Of a stretch of 17,407 bases of DNA, positions 1 to 6,037 are shown in pieces; within the stretch, counting starts at the first letter, position 1, and each line of letters opens with the position of its first letter. The notes beneath the pieces were generated by a model that was given only the letters and a program-made list of their open reading frames with translations, had not been told where the DNA came from and did not search any database. The stretch covers positions 1-17,407 of the forward strand of contig JABGPV010000087.1 of assembly GCA_018644785.1 (NCBI GenBank). Reading direction: 5' to 3'. This DNA comes from Deltaproteobacteria bacterium. Its GTDB lineage: Bacteria; Desulfobacterota; DSM-4660; Desulfatiglandales; Desulfatiglandaceae. The position numbers were made by a program, and so were the translations under genes.

Positions 1-1
1 C

Positions 2-268
2 GTCTTATTCACGGATTTGGATGAAAGCTATGTGCTGACGCTGGAAAACGGCGTTTTACACCACCGCAGGTCGCCCCCGGACCCGGATGCCAATGCCGGC
101 GTGAACCTGACCCACGACCTTTTCCTGAAAATGCTCGTGGGTCAGGCCGGCATCAAGGAAACCATTTTCTCGGATGATCTCAAAACCAGCGGTAGTCGCA
201 TCGATCTAGTGCGGTTTCTGCTCCTCTTCGACAAGCCCGACGGCAATTTCAATATGGTCACGCCATAG
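2..268 (+). CDS. Alkyl sulfatase C-terminal domain (5' end outside window)
   Basis: Only the last 88 codons are present; the frame is open from base 2, so the gene begins upstream of the window. The visible part resembles the SCP2-like C-terminal domain of BDS1/SdsA/YjcS-type alkyl sulfatases, which cleave sulfate esters of alkyl alcohols with an N-terminal metallo-beta-lactamase domain. Cues are the strand-like stretch DESYVLTLENGVLHHR, the helix around NLTHDLFLKMLVG, and the family-like ending LVRFLLLFDKPDGNFNMVTP. The metal-binding catalytic half cannot be seen, so activity is unproven. Oddity: the TAG stop at 266-268 is followed in the same frame by 30 sense codons ending at TAA 359-361, reading like a helical tail (DFWEQFKAGVKERKNK). 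The family normally ends near the VTP, so TAG is taken as the true stop. Confidence 0.7.
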   Translation, partial: VLFTDLDESYVLTLENGVLHHRRSPPDPDANAGVNLTHDLFLKMLVGQAGIKETIFSDDLKTSGSRIDLVRFLLLFDKPDGNFNMVTP

Positions 269-379
269 GGCAGAAAGCGTAGGGGTGTCCTGTCAAAAGA
301 CACAACCCGGGACTTCTGGGAACAATTCAAGGCCGGTGTTAAAGAGAGAAAAAATAAGTAATTATTGTCTAGTTTTTCC

Positions 380-408
380 TTGACGCCCCGTTAGTATTTC
401 GTTACAGT
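380..408 (+). promoter_or_regulatory. Candidate sigma-70 promoter
   Basis: TTGACG (380-385) is followed after 17 bases by TACAGT (403-408), a good -35 and a moderate -10. No protein-coding gene starts downstream before position 661. A rho-independent terminator lies about 170 bases on, so the promoter would drive a short non-coding transcript. This is a sequence match only. Confidence 0.4.
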
Positions 409-413
409 CCGCT

Positions 414-612
414 GCTGAAAAGGAGATCTTATTTTCACCTAATTCAAGGTCAGCAGAGCAAAAATGACCAGGCGCTACCATACGGATCTATGCCTTACAA
501 CTGGTTCTCACCCGGTCGTCGTAGCTTCGCTACTGTGGCGGAGTCGGCTAACCTTCGAGACGGTAATAATGAAACAGAACGCCCTTTAGCAGAAATGCAG
601 GGGCGTTTTTTA
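414..612 (+). ncRNA. Possible structured small RNA, unidentified
   Basis: This is a roughly 200-base stretch between a promoter-like sequence and an intrinsic terminator with no convincing reading frame. Visible pairing includes CTGCTGA (412-418) with TCAGCAG (450-456), a perfect GTAGC/GCTAC hairpin with a TTC loop (521-533), and the terminator stem at its end. The outermost bases of the first stem lie at or just before the predicted start of transcription. I do not recognise it as tmRNA, RNase P RNA, SRP RNA or 6S RNA: the SRP loop and tmRNA acceptor signatures are absent. It could be an sRNA or a leader whose downstream gene has been lost. Confidence is low because no homologues can be compared here. 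Confidence 0.3.
578..612 (+). terminator. Rho-independent terminator
   Basis: AACGCCC (578-584) pairs with GGGCGTT (601-607) around a loop that contains a small GCA/TGC inner pairing. The stem runs straight into a T tract (606-611). It ends the putative small RNA unit and would also insulate the receiver relic downstream. Confidence 0.65.
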
Positions 613-660
613 TTGCCGTAATATTATGACATAGGACTTTAAGGTTTATCCGGGTTATTT

Positions 661-1002
661 TTGTCCGGCAGGCCGATTTCGCTTCTTCATTGTGGAGACG
701 CCATGCTGATAGCAAAGTTCAAGTCAAGAAACGGAGAAGTCGGCGTTGACAAATTCGTTTCGGGAAAGTATGACCTTGTTTTGATGGACATGCGGATGCT
801 GGTCATGGATGGGTATACTGCGACCCGGGAGATCCGGAAGTGGGAAAAGGAATACCGTAAAGATCCCACCCCGATCATCGCCCTGACCGCCCATGCGCTT
901 ATGGAAGACAGGCAGAAATGCCTGGATGCGGGGTGTACCGATTATTTGTCCAAGCCCATAAAAAAGGGAGACCTTTTGAAAAAAATTTCGGAATATGCCT
1001 AA
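661..1002 (+). pseudogene. Receiver-domain relic of a response regulator or hybrid kinase
   Basis: The C-terminal two thirds of a CheY-like receiver are well preserved: phospho-acceptor Asp43 in LVLMDMRM, the turn [12 protein letters not shown], Thr76 in ALTAHA, and Lys98 in YLSKPI. The first strand and helix, with the acidic pair that binds magnesium, are missing. The residues before GVDKF do not resemble a receiver, and the only in-frame starts (a TTG at 661 and an ATG at 703) lack a good ribosome site. The usual Pro after the phospho-Asp loop is Leu (MLVMDG). Such domains commonly end hybrid sensor kinases. Here the kinase part is absent, so this is read as a decayed 3' fragment. A short expressed receiver is possible but would lack the metal-binding pocket. 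Confidence 0.7.
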
Positions 1003-1015
1003 ACCGATTTATACA

Positions 1016-1053
1016 TCCCCCGGGTGTGTACCAGTCGAAGAAATTCCGGGGGA
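1016..1053. repeat. Inverted repeat, REP-like hairpin
   Basis: TCCCCCGG (1016-1023) and CCGGGGGA (1046-1053) form a perfect 8-bp stem with a 22-base loop, 14 bases after the receiver relic stops. No T tract follows, so a terminator is less likely than a palindromic intergenic repeat of the type mobilised by RAYT transposases. Confidence 0.4.
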
Positions 1054-1086
1054 CAGTATGTTTATTTCTTGTATTACACAGCGCGG

Positions 1087-1152
1087 CAACAAGCGTTACG
1101 GGCAAATATTCGCCCCCCTTTCTAAAGAAGGGTCAATCAAAGATTTGACCCC
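1087..1152. repeat. 66-bp direct repeat, copy A (REP/BIME-like)
   Basis: All 66 bases are identical to 2469-2534 in the same orientation. The unit holds two small imperfect hairpins: CCCTTTCT with AGAAGGG, and GGTCAATC with GATTTGACC (1131-1151). The copy ends 17 bases from the stop codon of the minus-strand toxin gene at 1170, so it would also form structure at the 3' end of that mRNA. The second hairpin motif recurs inverted at 2383-2400 and in part at the right end of the RAYT element (8783-8796). Confidence 0.85.
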
Positions 1153-1169
1153 AATTCCATTCACAATTC

Positions 1170-1568
1170 TCACCAAAAAGTTCTAAGCCCAAATCGATGA
1201 TACGCTTTGAAATCGCGATCCTTTGATACCAGGGTCATTTTTCGCTGAATAGCCTGCCAGATAATGATACGGTCAAAGGGGTCCTTGTGTGAGAGCCTTG
1301 GCAACTTATGGAAAGTAGATGCTTCAGCGGCGGTAATCGGCAATATTTCCAGATTCATCTGAGCTGCGAAATCAGGCAGTTCTTCCGGTTTCACCCCGGT
1401 TAATTCGAGTTTTCCAAGTGTATACTTCAAGGAAATCTCCCAGAATGCAACTACACTGACAGCCACGTCATTGTTCGTAGACTTCACCTCACGAATTACC
1501 GCCTTGCTCAATTTGCCGGTGGCAAAAAGCGACCATAAAAACACATGGGTATCCAGTAATATGTTCAT
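1170..1568 (-). CDS. vapC: PIN-domain toxin, VapC family
   Basis: 132-residue PIN-domain protein, the normal length for a VapC toxin. Such toxins are magnesium-dependent ribonucleases that typically cleave tRNA or rRNA and are neutralised by a cognate antitoxin. The acidic centre is visible: Asp6 in MNILLDTHVFLW, Glu44 in AFWEISLKY, Asp96/Asp99 in HKDPFDRIIIWQA and Asp117 in LVSKDRDF. The HKDPFDR signature marks the COG3744-like branch. The start ATG overlaps the antitoxin stop (ATGA, 1565-1568), which is typical translational coupling in toxin-antitoxin operons. All catalytic positions are intact, so the toxin is likely functional. Assignment to the PIN family is firm; the target RNA is unknown. 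Confidence 0.9.
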   Translation of the reverse strand: MNILLDTHVFLWSLFATGKLSKAVIREVKSTNNDVAVSVVAFWEISLKYTLGKLELTGVKPEELPDFAAQMNLEILPITAAEASTFHKLPRLSHKDPFDRIIIWQAIQRKMTLVSKDRDFKAYHRFGLRTFW

Positions 1569-1804
1569 AAGGCCAGCATTTCTTTCTCACTAATCTCAAA
1601 GTCATCGTGGATTATGCATCCGGCCCGGTCCTCAAGTAAGCCAAGACTCCTTTCCGGGGTAGAGACATAGGATGAATATGGGACAATTACAGCGACTTTT
1701 TCCCGTTTTTTGCCGTAACTTATAACAATTTCCTGACCGTTTCTTATTTTTTTCAAAACCTCCGAAAAACCGGCTTTCAGTTCTCCTATCGTAAGTGTTT
1801 GCAT
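1565..1804 (-). CDS. Phd/YefM-type antitoxin
   Basis: 79-residue antitoxin paired with the PIN toxin immediately downstream. The N-terminal fold is typical of Phd/YefM: MQTLTIGELKAGFSEVLKKI, then IVISYGKKREKVAVIVPYSSY, the DNA-binding part. The variable C-terminal tail (from about residue 55) would wrap the toxin. The ATG at 1802-1804 was chosen because AGGAGA lies 7 bases upstream and the Phd fold begins there; upstream in-frame codons read through the promoter. Antitoxin and toxin share an ATGA overlap. Autoregulation is expected through the palindrome at 1849-1871 that covers the -35 element. Confidence 0.87.
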   Translation of the reverse strand: MQTLTIGELKAGFSEVLKKIRNGQEIVISYGKKREKVAVIVPYSSYVSTPERSLGLLEDRAGCIIHDDFEISEKEMLAL

Positions 1805-1837
1805 ATGAGTTCTCCTTTGGTATTGTACATATCGGTC

Positions 1838-1871
1838 AGCATAACGTAGTTCTTGACAACTTGTCAAGAAC
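1838..1871 (-). promoter_or_regulatory. vapBC-1 promoter with palindromic operator
   Basis: Minus-strand TTGACA (1867-1862) and TATGCT (1843-1838) are separated by 18 bases. The -35 lies inside a perfect 10-bp inverted repeat, GTTCTTGACA / TGTCAAGAAC with an ACT spacer (1849-1871). A palindrome over the -35 is the expected site for repression by the antitoxin or toxin-antitoxin complex. Confidence 0.65.
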
Positions 1872-1934
1872 GAAGCATCCGGCATCTGGTCTCAAATCTT
1901 GATGAACCCTATTCAGTCAAGTATAAAATTTCGT

Positions 1935-2376
1935 TTAAACGTCATGACGAAGCTTCCTGGCAGCTTTCGGTCCCTACGAACCCGATTCGTATGGCAGCAG
2001 CATGTTCGAACGCCCCTTGCAGGTTTCACACTCCTCCAGAATCGGGGTCAGGAAAGACCAGCAACGCTCCAGCCCATCCTGCCGCCAGAAAAGCATCTGG
2101 TCCCCCAGCATGCAGTCCAGAAGCACTTTTTCGTAGGCGTCCAGCACGGGGCCGGTATAGTTCTGATGATATTGAAAATCCATGGTGACGGATCTCAAGC
2201 AGACCCTGGCGAAAGTGGGGGTCAGGGAATCCCATAGATTGTCTGTGGGAAAGGGCCTAATGGTTCCGTAGCCCTGACCTTCTCATCCCTTACGCGGTCC
2301 GCTTTAAACAGGGATGGCGGGTCCATGGCTGTGAGCGCCAGGAGCTGCATCATGTGGTTCTGGAACATATCCCGTA
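1935..2376 (-). pseudogene. zwf: Glucose-6-phosphate dehydrogenase relic
   Basis: Minus-strand pieces of the C-terminal domain of Zwf, the NADP-linked first enzyme of the oxidative pentose-phosphate pathway. The first piece (from 2376) reads [21 protein letters not shown]...DRVRDEKV, a highly recognisable Zwf block, and hits a stop at 2222. A second frame then gives RSVTMDFQY, then VLDAYEKVLLDCMLGDQMLF, then LPYESGS. About 100 residues that normally separate these blocks are missing, and the N-terminal NADP-binding and catalytic half is absent. In the conserved C-terminal GSWGP the Trp codon has become TAG (1974-1976); the frame then continues GPKAARKLRHDV to TAA at 1935. It therefore carries a 5' truncation, an internal deletion, a frameshift and a nonsense change. 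The 5' break lies next to a REP-like motif at 2383-2400. Confidence 0.85.
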
Positions 2377-2382
2377 TAGGGA

Positions 2383-2400
2383 GTCAAATCTTTGATTGAC
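2383..2400. repeat. Inverted copy of the REP-like hairpin motif
   Basis: GTCAAATCTTTGATTGAC is the reverse complement of the core of the second hairpin in the 66-bp repeats (GTCAATCAAAGATTTGAC). It sits exactly where recognisable zwf sequence stops, and faces the copy at 2513-2534, so 2383-2534 has inverted ends about 150 bp apart. Confidence 0.6.
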
Positions 2401-2468
2401 TTAAATAATTATAGCTCCGTGAGCAACACAATCAGCAGGGTAAACAGAAGGTTGCGAAGCAATAAACT

Positions 2469-2534
2469 CAACAAGCGTTACGGGCAAATATTCGCCCCCC
2501 TTTCTAAAGAAGGGTCAATCAAAGATTTGACCCC
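2469..2534. repeat. 66-bp direct repeat, copy B (REP/BIME-like)
   Basis: Identical to 1087-1152 at every position; one mismatch follows, then a few more matching bases. The copy ends 47 bases from the stop codon of the second minus-strand toxin gene, so both copies sit just 3' of a vapC gene. The spacing between copies is 1382 bp. Confidence 0.85.
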
Positions 2535-2581
2535 CATTCACGTGCGGCTTCCTTATTGAGAGGGTTATGCGTCGTAGGGGA

Positions 2582-2992
2582 TCACGCCTCTGATACCCAG
2601 TTTTCACACCTGAGGTTTGGGATCCTGGAGAATTCGGTGATGTTATTTGTGACAATCGTTAGATCGAGGCTCAAGGCATGGGCGGCTATCAGTGTATCAA
2701 GCGGACCGATTGTTTTTCCTTTGGATTCCAGGAATACCCTTATTTTCCCGTACCGTTCCACCAATCTCTTGCCATGAAAAGGAAGAGCGGTCAGAGGCAG
2801 CAGGAATTCATCAAGGGCCATTTGATTCCTGGTTTTTTGCGTACTTTTCTCGACACCATATTGAAGTTCCGCTTGTGTTATTGAAGAAATCCCGAATTCA
2901 TGAACGGGATATCGTTCAAACTTTTGCAATACCTTTTTCGGCTTTTCATTGATGATGTATATACAAATATTTGTGTCCAGGAGATATTTCAT
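2582..2992 (-). CDS. vapC: PIN-domain toxin VapC
   Basis: 136-residue VapC ribonuclease toxin of the classic VapBC type. Visible active-site residues are Asp6 in MKYLLDTNICIYI, Glu42 in TQAELQYGVEKS and Asp99 in GPLDTLIAAHAL, with the TNNITEFSRIPNL motif after strand 4 that is typical of this subgroup. The length is normal and no disruption is seen. Its ATG overlaps the antitoxin stop codon (ATGA at 2989-2992). It is unrelated in detail to the first toxin at 1170 (different motif subtypes and a different antitoxin family), so the two modules are not a recent duplication. The RNA target cannot be told from sequence. Confidence 0.92.
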   Translation of the reverse strand: MKYLLDTNICIYIINEKPKKVLQKFERYPVHEFGISSITQAELQYGVEKSTQKTRNQMALDEFLLPLTALPFHGKRLVERYGKIRVFLESKGKTIGPLDTLIAAHALSLDLTIVTNNITEFSRIPNLRCENWVSEA

Positions 2993-3225
2993 TGGAACAT
3001 GGGCTCGCGCTTCTGATCTTGTCTGGGTTGGTTTCGCTCAATTTGGAAATCTTTAGCAAAATGGTCTAAGCTGTCAAAAAGAGGTTTCCATGAGTTTTCT
3101 TTAGGTAGTAAAACAATAGTTTCACCCTGTTTTTTGATATAAACCTCGCTACCGGCCATTCTAAATTCCTTTGGCAATCTGACGGCCTGGCTTTGCCCAT
3201 TCTTAAACAGTTTTGCAGTTTTCAT
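2989..3225 (-). CDS. vapB: AbrB/MazE-fold antitoxin VapB
   Basis: 78-residue antitoxin with an N-terminal swapped-hairpin (SpoVT-AbrB) DNA-binding domain: MKTAKLFKNGQSQAVRLPKEFRMAGSEV is the classic VapB/MazE opening. The C-terminal part (WKPLFDSLDHFAKDFQIERNQ) is the toxin-binding tail. A strong ribosome site, GGGAGG, lies 7 bases before the ATG. It is the first gene of the operon and overlaps vapC by 4 bases. A TTGACA/CATACT promoter is just upstream, and the AT-rich palindrome AATATATATT (3243-3252) between promoter and gene is a possible binding site. Confidence 0.92.
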   Translation of the reverse strand: MKTAKLFKNGQSQAVRLPKEFRMAGSEVYIKKQGETIVLLPKENSWKPLFDSLDHFAKDFQIERNQPRQDQKREPMFQ

Positions 3226-3255
3226 CTTTATCCTCCCGTATAAATATATATTGAG

Positions 3256-3283
3256 AGTATGTATTTCAAATGCTGTTTGTCAA
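3256..3283 (-). promoter_or_regulatory. vapBC-2 promoter
   Basis: Minus-strand TTGACA (3283-3278), a 16-base spacer, and CATACT (3261-3256). It is correctly placed about 30 bases before the vapB start and its ribosome site. Confidence 0.55.
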
Positions 3284-3685
3284 GAGAAAATCTAACACTG
3301 TTGATTGCGTTGCTCGCGTCAAGGGAGGGGGTGGACTGTGGAAGATCCCCTGCATCGAAGTAGTTGGCAATGCAGGTTTGGCCCCCTTTCTTGACAACCT
3401 GATACCATTTCGCGCTATTCCGCCAACACGTCTGTCTTATGCCGGCGAGAGATTATATGTCCCTGTAATTAGTAGCTTTTTAATGGGAAAATATCTTTTG
3501 TCAATAGTCATTTATTTTGCTACAATCCTGCTCTTTGTCTTTTATTGCTTTTACTTGGTATTAAGAATTTTCGGAAGACGCATCGTTGTAGTTGATTCCC
3601 ACTCTAACCGTCTTCAGTGCTGAAGCGGTTTCATGATTCCACTGGATGGCGAGCCAAGCATACTTACCGGGTTAAAAGGGAGCCC
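3284..3685. other. About 400 bases without a convincing gene
   Basis: An open frame runs from 3270 to 3623 and includes a hydrophobic stretch in its second half (near 3490-3570). However, its start overlaps the vapB promoter, it has no ribosome site, and I recognise nothing in it. The only signal I trust is the promoter at 3498-3526. Confidence 0.4.
3498..3526 (+). promoter_or_regulatory. Strong sigma-70-like promoter
   Basis: TTGTCA (3498-3503), a 17-base spacer, then TACAAT (3521-3526). It points toward the response-regulator relic at 3686 and the hydrolase gene at 3947, and would still transcribe both. Confidence 0.5.
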
Positions 3686-3942
3686 ATGAAGCGGATACTA
3701 ACAGTTGATGACGACCTCCTTCCATCCTCAAAGCCCTCAAGCTGGGGCTTGGCTCAGAACATGTGCTGGTGGATACGGTCGAAAACGGCGCCGGCGCCAT
3801 CGCGCTCGGTTCCCTGAAACAATTCTATTCGGCGTTGAGCCGTCCCGGTGCATTCAAAGACGGGAGCGTTGATCCGGGAGATTTTATTTCGGTGGATTCG
3901 GACCCGTTTACTTTCAAGGGATCAGAGATAATGAAGAGGTGA
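3686..3942 (+). pseudogene. Response-regulator N-terminus, frameshifted and fused to unknown tail
   Basis: The ATG at 3686 has a good ribosome site (AAGGGAG) and opens as a receiver: MKRILTVDDD, strand 1 plus the acidic metal-binding pair. The frame is then lost. The expected continuation ILKALKLGLGSEHVLVDTVENGAGAIALGS appears in another frame from about 3724. From there the frame stays open to TGA at 3940, but the sequence after IALGS no longer looks like a receiver: the phospho-acceptor strand LxLLDxxMP is missing. The tail, ending DPFTFKGSEIMKR, is not recognised. The best reading is a deletion plus frameshift in a regulator gene. Its stop lies 4 bases before the next ATG, so it may still serve as a translated leader for the hydrolase. 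Confidence 0.7.
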
Positions 3943-3946
3943 TAAC

Positions 3947-4999
3947 ATGACATACGCTTCACTGGGTTGTTTTCTAATAGGCGTTACGGGCCCGGGCATC
4001 ACCGCCAGCGGCGAGGCCCTCATCGGGAGCGTCAGTGATGATCCCTATGATGTGCGGACATTTCTGCGGCAGGTGAGGCCTGCCGGGTCGCAGGCACACA
4101 TGGGGACTGAGCTGGTTTCCACCACTGAGCATACCTTGACGGAGAGAGGGTATTTTGCGCATCCGGGTGAAACCACGCGGGGCATCAACGAGAGCGGGCT
4201 GGCCTTCACCTGTGCCATGGTATTCGAGAAGGCGGGCGCCGAAACAAACCGCCATCCAATGTCTTTCGCGGATCTCTCGCAGGACATGATGATCAGTTGC
4301 CGGACGGTTGATGACGCCATCGACCTGTTTCAATCGGCAGGCGCAACCACGCCCCCCTTTTCAGTACTGCTCGCCGATTCAAAAGGCGACCTTGCCCATG
4401 TGGAGGCCGGGGCCTTCGGTATAAGTGTCAACCACCACTACTCCCAAAAGAATCCCGGCATGGTGTTTGCCGTAAACTGCTATCTTTCTGAGACGCTGGT
4501 TAACCACAACGCCCCGGACAGTTTCATCCAGAACACCCGGAACAACAACCTGGCACGCCGGGACCGGGGGAAACAACTGGCCCGGGAACTCCAGGGCAGA
4601 CTGGATGTGTCCGCTCTCTCGCGCATCCTCTCGGACCATGCCAACCGAGAACGGGACCCCATGGACAACCCCCTTCTGCCCGCCTGGGGGTATTCCATCT
4701 GCAACCACGGCACACGGCACCAGGATACCTATCCCCACGAGGACCTGCCCTGGGGGACCGTAAGCGCGGAGATCATGCAGCCTTCGCAAGGGCTGTTCTG
4801 GTATGCCTACGGCTGGCCCTGCGGCGGGCCGCCCGAACATGGCGACCAGATTTATCAGGACAAATCGTGGGGCCGATTCGTTCCTTTTGGCTTTGGTGCC
4901 GGGGGCGGCCAAGACGAGGAAATCACGGTGCTCGCCACGCTGGAGGGTGAGATCACGCCCGCTGGATTTGAGAGTCAGCGCGGCCGGGAACCCGTTTAG
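3947..4999 (+). CDS. Ntn-hydrolase, C45/C69 (acyltransferase/amidase) type
   Basis: 350-residue intact protein resembling the isopenicillin-N acyltransferase / linear-amide hydrolase group of N-terminal-nucleophile enzymes. The cue is MTYASLGCFLIGVTGPGITASGEALIGSVSDDPYD. Cys8, after Gly7, would become the N-terminal nucleophile after removal of a short propeptide, and the following G...SGEALIGSVSDD block corresponds to the DG..L.GRN.D block of the family. Also family-like are RGINESGLAFTCAMVFE and the RTVDDAIDLFQSAG helix. The WGTVSAEIMQPSQGLFWYAYGWPC part matches the C-terminal strands. The ribosome site GAGGTG lies 6 bases before the ATG. Such enzymes cleave or transfer acyl amides; the substrate is unknown. 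It has no secretion signal, so it is likely cytoplasmic. It is more GC-rich than the toxin genes upstream. Confidence 0.7.
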   Translation: MTYASLGCFLIGVTGPGITASGEALIGSVSDDPYDVRTFLRQVRPAGSQAHMGTELVSTTEHTLTERGYFAHPGETTRGINESGLAFTCAMVFEKAGAETNRHPMSFADLSQDMMISCRTVDDAIDLFQSAGATTPPFSVLLADSKGDLAHVEAGAFGISVNHHYSQKNPGMVFAVNCYLSETLVNHNAPDSFIQNTRNNNLARRDRGKQLARELQGRLDVSALSRILSDHANRERDPMDNPLLPAWGYSICNHGTRHQDTYPHEDLPWGTVSAEIMQPSQGLFWYAYGWPCGGPPEHGDQIYQDKSWGRFVPFGFGAGGGQDEEITVLATLEGEITPAGFESQRGREPV

Positions 5000-5086
5000 G
5001 TAAAACCTTCACATTCCCTTAGGTGCCATTGCTAGTGAAAACGGATTGCCATCAGCGAGGAAGCTGGTAACGAAGCACGCGCCCGA

Positions 5087-5240
5087 CTACTTTTTCTCCC
5101 AGCCTTCGGTAGCTCCCGCAAGAATAGCAGGCTCGGCCTCGGCTGTTGGCACGATCTCCATGATGTCGTTGTGGAAGAGTGGCCAGAACCTCGCACATAA
5201 TCTTTGTCATTGAAGAATGTCTGCTGCTGTCTACTGCCGC
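5087..5240 (-). pseudogene. C-terminal relic of an unidentified gene
   Basis: A minus-strand frame ends RFWPLFHNDIMEIVP...ILAGATEGWEKK followed by TAG at 5087-5089. The composition and the ending look like a real protein C-terminus. Going upstream, the sense-looking sequence switches frame near 5191 (QQQTFFNDKDYVR), and no start or full domain is found. It lies on the same strand directly behind the enoyl-CoA hydratase-family gene, so it may be what is left of the next gene in that operon. I cannot name the family. Confidence 0.35.
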
Positions 5241-5248
5241 GCTGCGTG

Positions 5249-6037
5249 TTATAATGTAGTATTCCAGGCGCGACTGCCCGAGACCAATCGATCGATCACA
5301 GCCTTTTGAAACGCCTCGGTTTCAGTCCGGGCCATGACTCTCGGAGCAGCGGCGCGCAGGCTCGATTTGATACCGTGCACAACCGATGGATGCAGCGCTG
5401 ACAACGTTGTTGCAAGCGCTCTACCGCGAAGCGGCGCTTGTCCATTTGGGACGGCCTCGTCAACGAGGCCCCGCTTATAAGATTCGGTCGCTCCCAGCTT
5501 TTCCTTCTGCAAGATGAAACGGAGTGCCCCTGAATAACCGATCCGCGCCGGCAAGCGTCGTGTCTCGCCGCCGCCCGGCATTGCGTCGTAATCGAGATGG
5601 CCGTCGCTGATCATGGCTCCTTCGCCGGCAACGATCATATCGCACGCCAGCGCAAGTTCCAATCCGCCGAGCCGGCAGACACCCTCGACGCACGCCACCG
5701 AGACAAATGGAAGCGTCTCCAGTCGGTCCAGCACCGCATTCAGACGTTCCACCACCTCACGGAAAATTTCGGCATCCCCGAAGCAGGTCTTGAGGATCTC
5801 GCCGTCGAGGCCGGTACTGAACACCGCGGGTTGGCCGAGGACGAGCAGACAGGCCAGCTGTTTGGCATCCCGTTCCAGTTCCGTGAGCGATGACTCCATC
5901 GCCTGCAAGGTGCCAATGTCAAGGCCGTTATCCTGCTCCGGGCGATTCAGTTCCCAGGTAACGACACGGTGGTTGCGGGTCACATTCATCACATCTGCCT
6001 CGCCCACCTGGGGAAAATAGCTTTCGTATTTTGTCAT
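5249..6037 (-). CDS. Enoyl-CoA hydratase/isomerase family protein
   Basis: 262 residues, the usual crotonase-fold length. The oxyanion-hole loops are recognisable: VFSTGLDGE (about 72-80) and CRLGGLELALACDMIVA (121-137), followed by the PGGGETRRLPARIG block (154-167) and the C-terminal trimer helices. Glu127 aligns with the first catalytic Glu of hydratases. By alignment to the conserved PGxGG block, the position of the second catalytic Glu holds His147, so simple hydration of enoyl-CoA is doubtful. Isomerase, hydrolase, decarboxylase or dehydratase chemistry on an acyl-CoA is equally possible. A weak ribosome site (AGAGAT) precedes the ATG. It stands alone apart from a damaged downstream gene, with no thiolase or dehydrogenase beside it. 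Confidence 0.82.
   Translation of the reverse strand: MTKYESYFPQVGEADVMNVTRNHRVVTWELNRPEQDNGLDIGTLQAMESSLTELERDAKQLACLLVLGQPAVFSTGLDGEILKTCFGDAEIFREVVERLNAVLDRLETLPFVSVACVEGVCRLGGLELALACDMIVAGEGAMISDGHLDYDAMPGGGETRRLPARIGYSGALRFILQKEKLGATESYKRGLVDEAVPNGQAPLRGRALATTLSALHPSVVHGIKSSLRAAAPRVMARTETEAFQKAVIDRLVSGSRAWNTTL

Noticed and set aside
414..612. tRNA, tmRNA or SRP RNA in the 5' intergenic region
   Set aside because: No cloverleaf, no CCA-type acceptor end, no tag-peptide signature and no SRP tetraloop motif could be found.
1853..2237. Plus-strand open frames of about 110 codons over the zwf relic
   Set aside because: They are shadows of the degraded minus-strand zwf sequence and the vapBC-1 promoter.
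1087..2534. Possible CRISPR from repeated units
   Set aside because: There are only two 66-bp copies with 1.3 kb of genes between them, so no repeat-spacer pattern.
3270..3623. 117-codon plus-strand open frame with a hydrophobic stretch
   Set aside because: It starts inside the vapB promoter, has no ribosome site and matches no recognisable protein; the hydrophobic part comes from a T-rich stretch.
4379..4912. 177-codon minus-strand open frame
   Set aside because: It lies opposite the Ntn-hydrolase gene and shows no family features.
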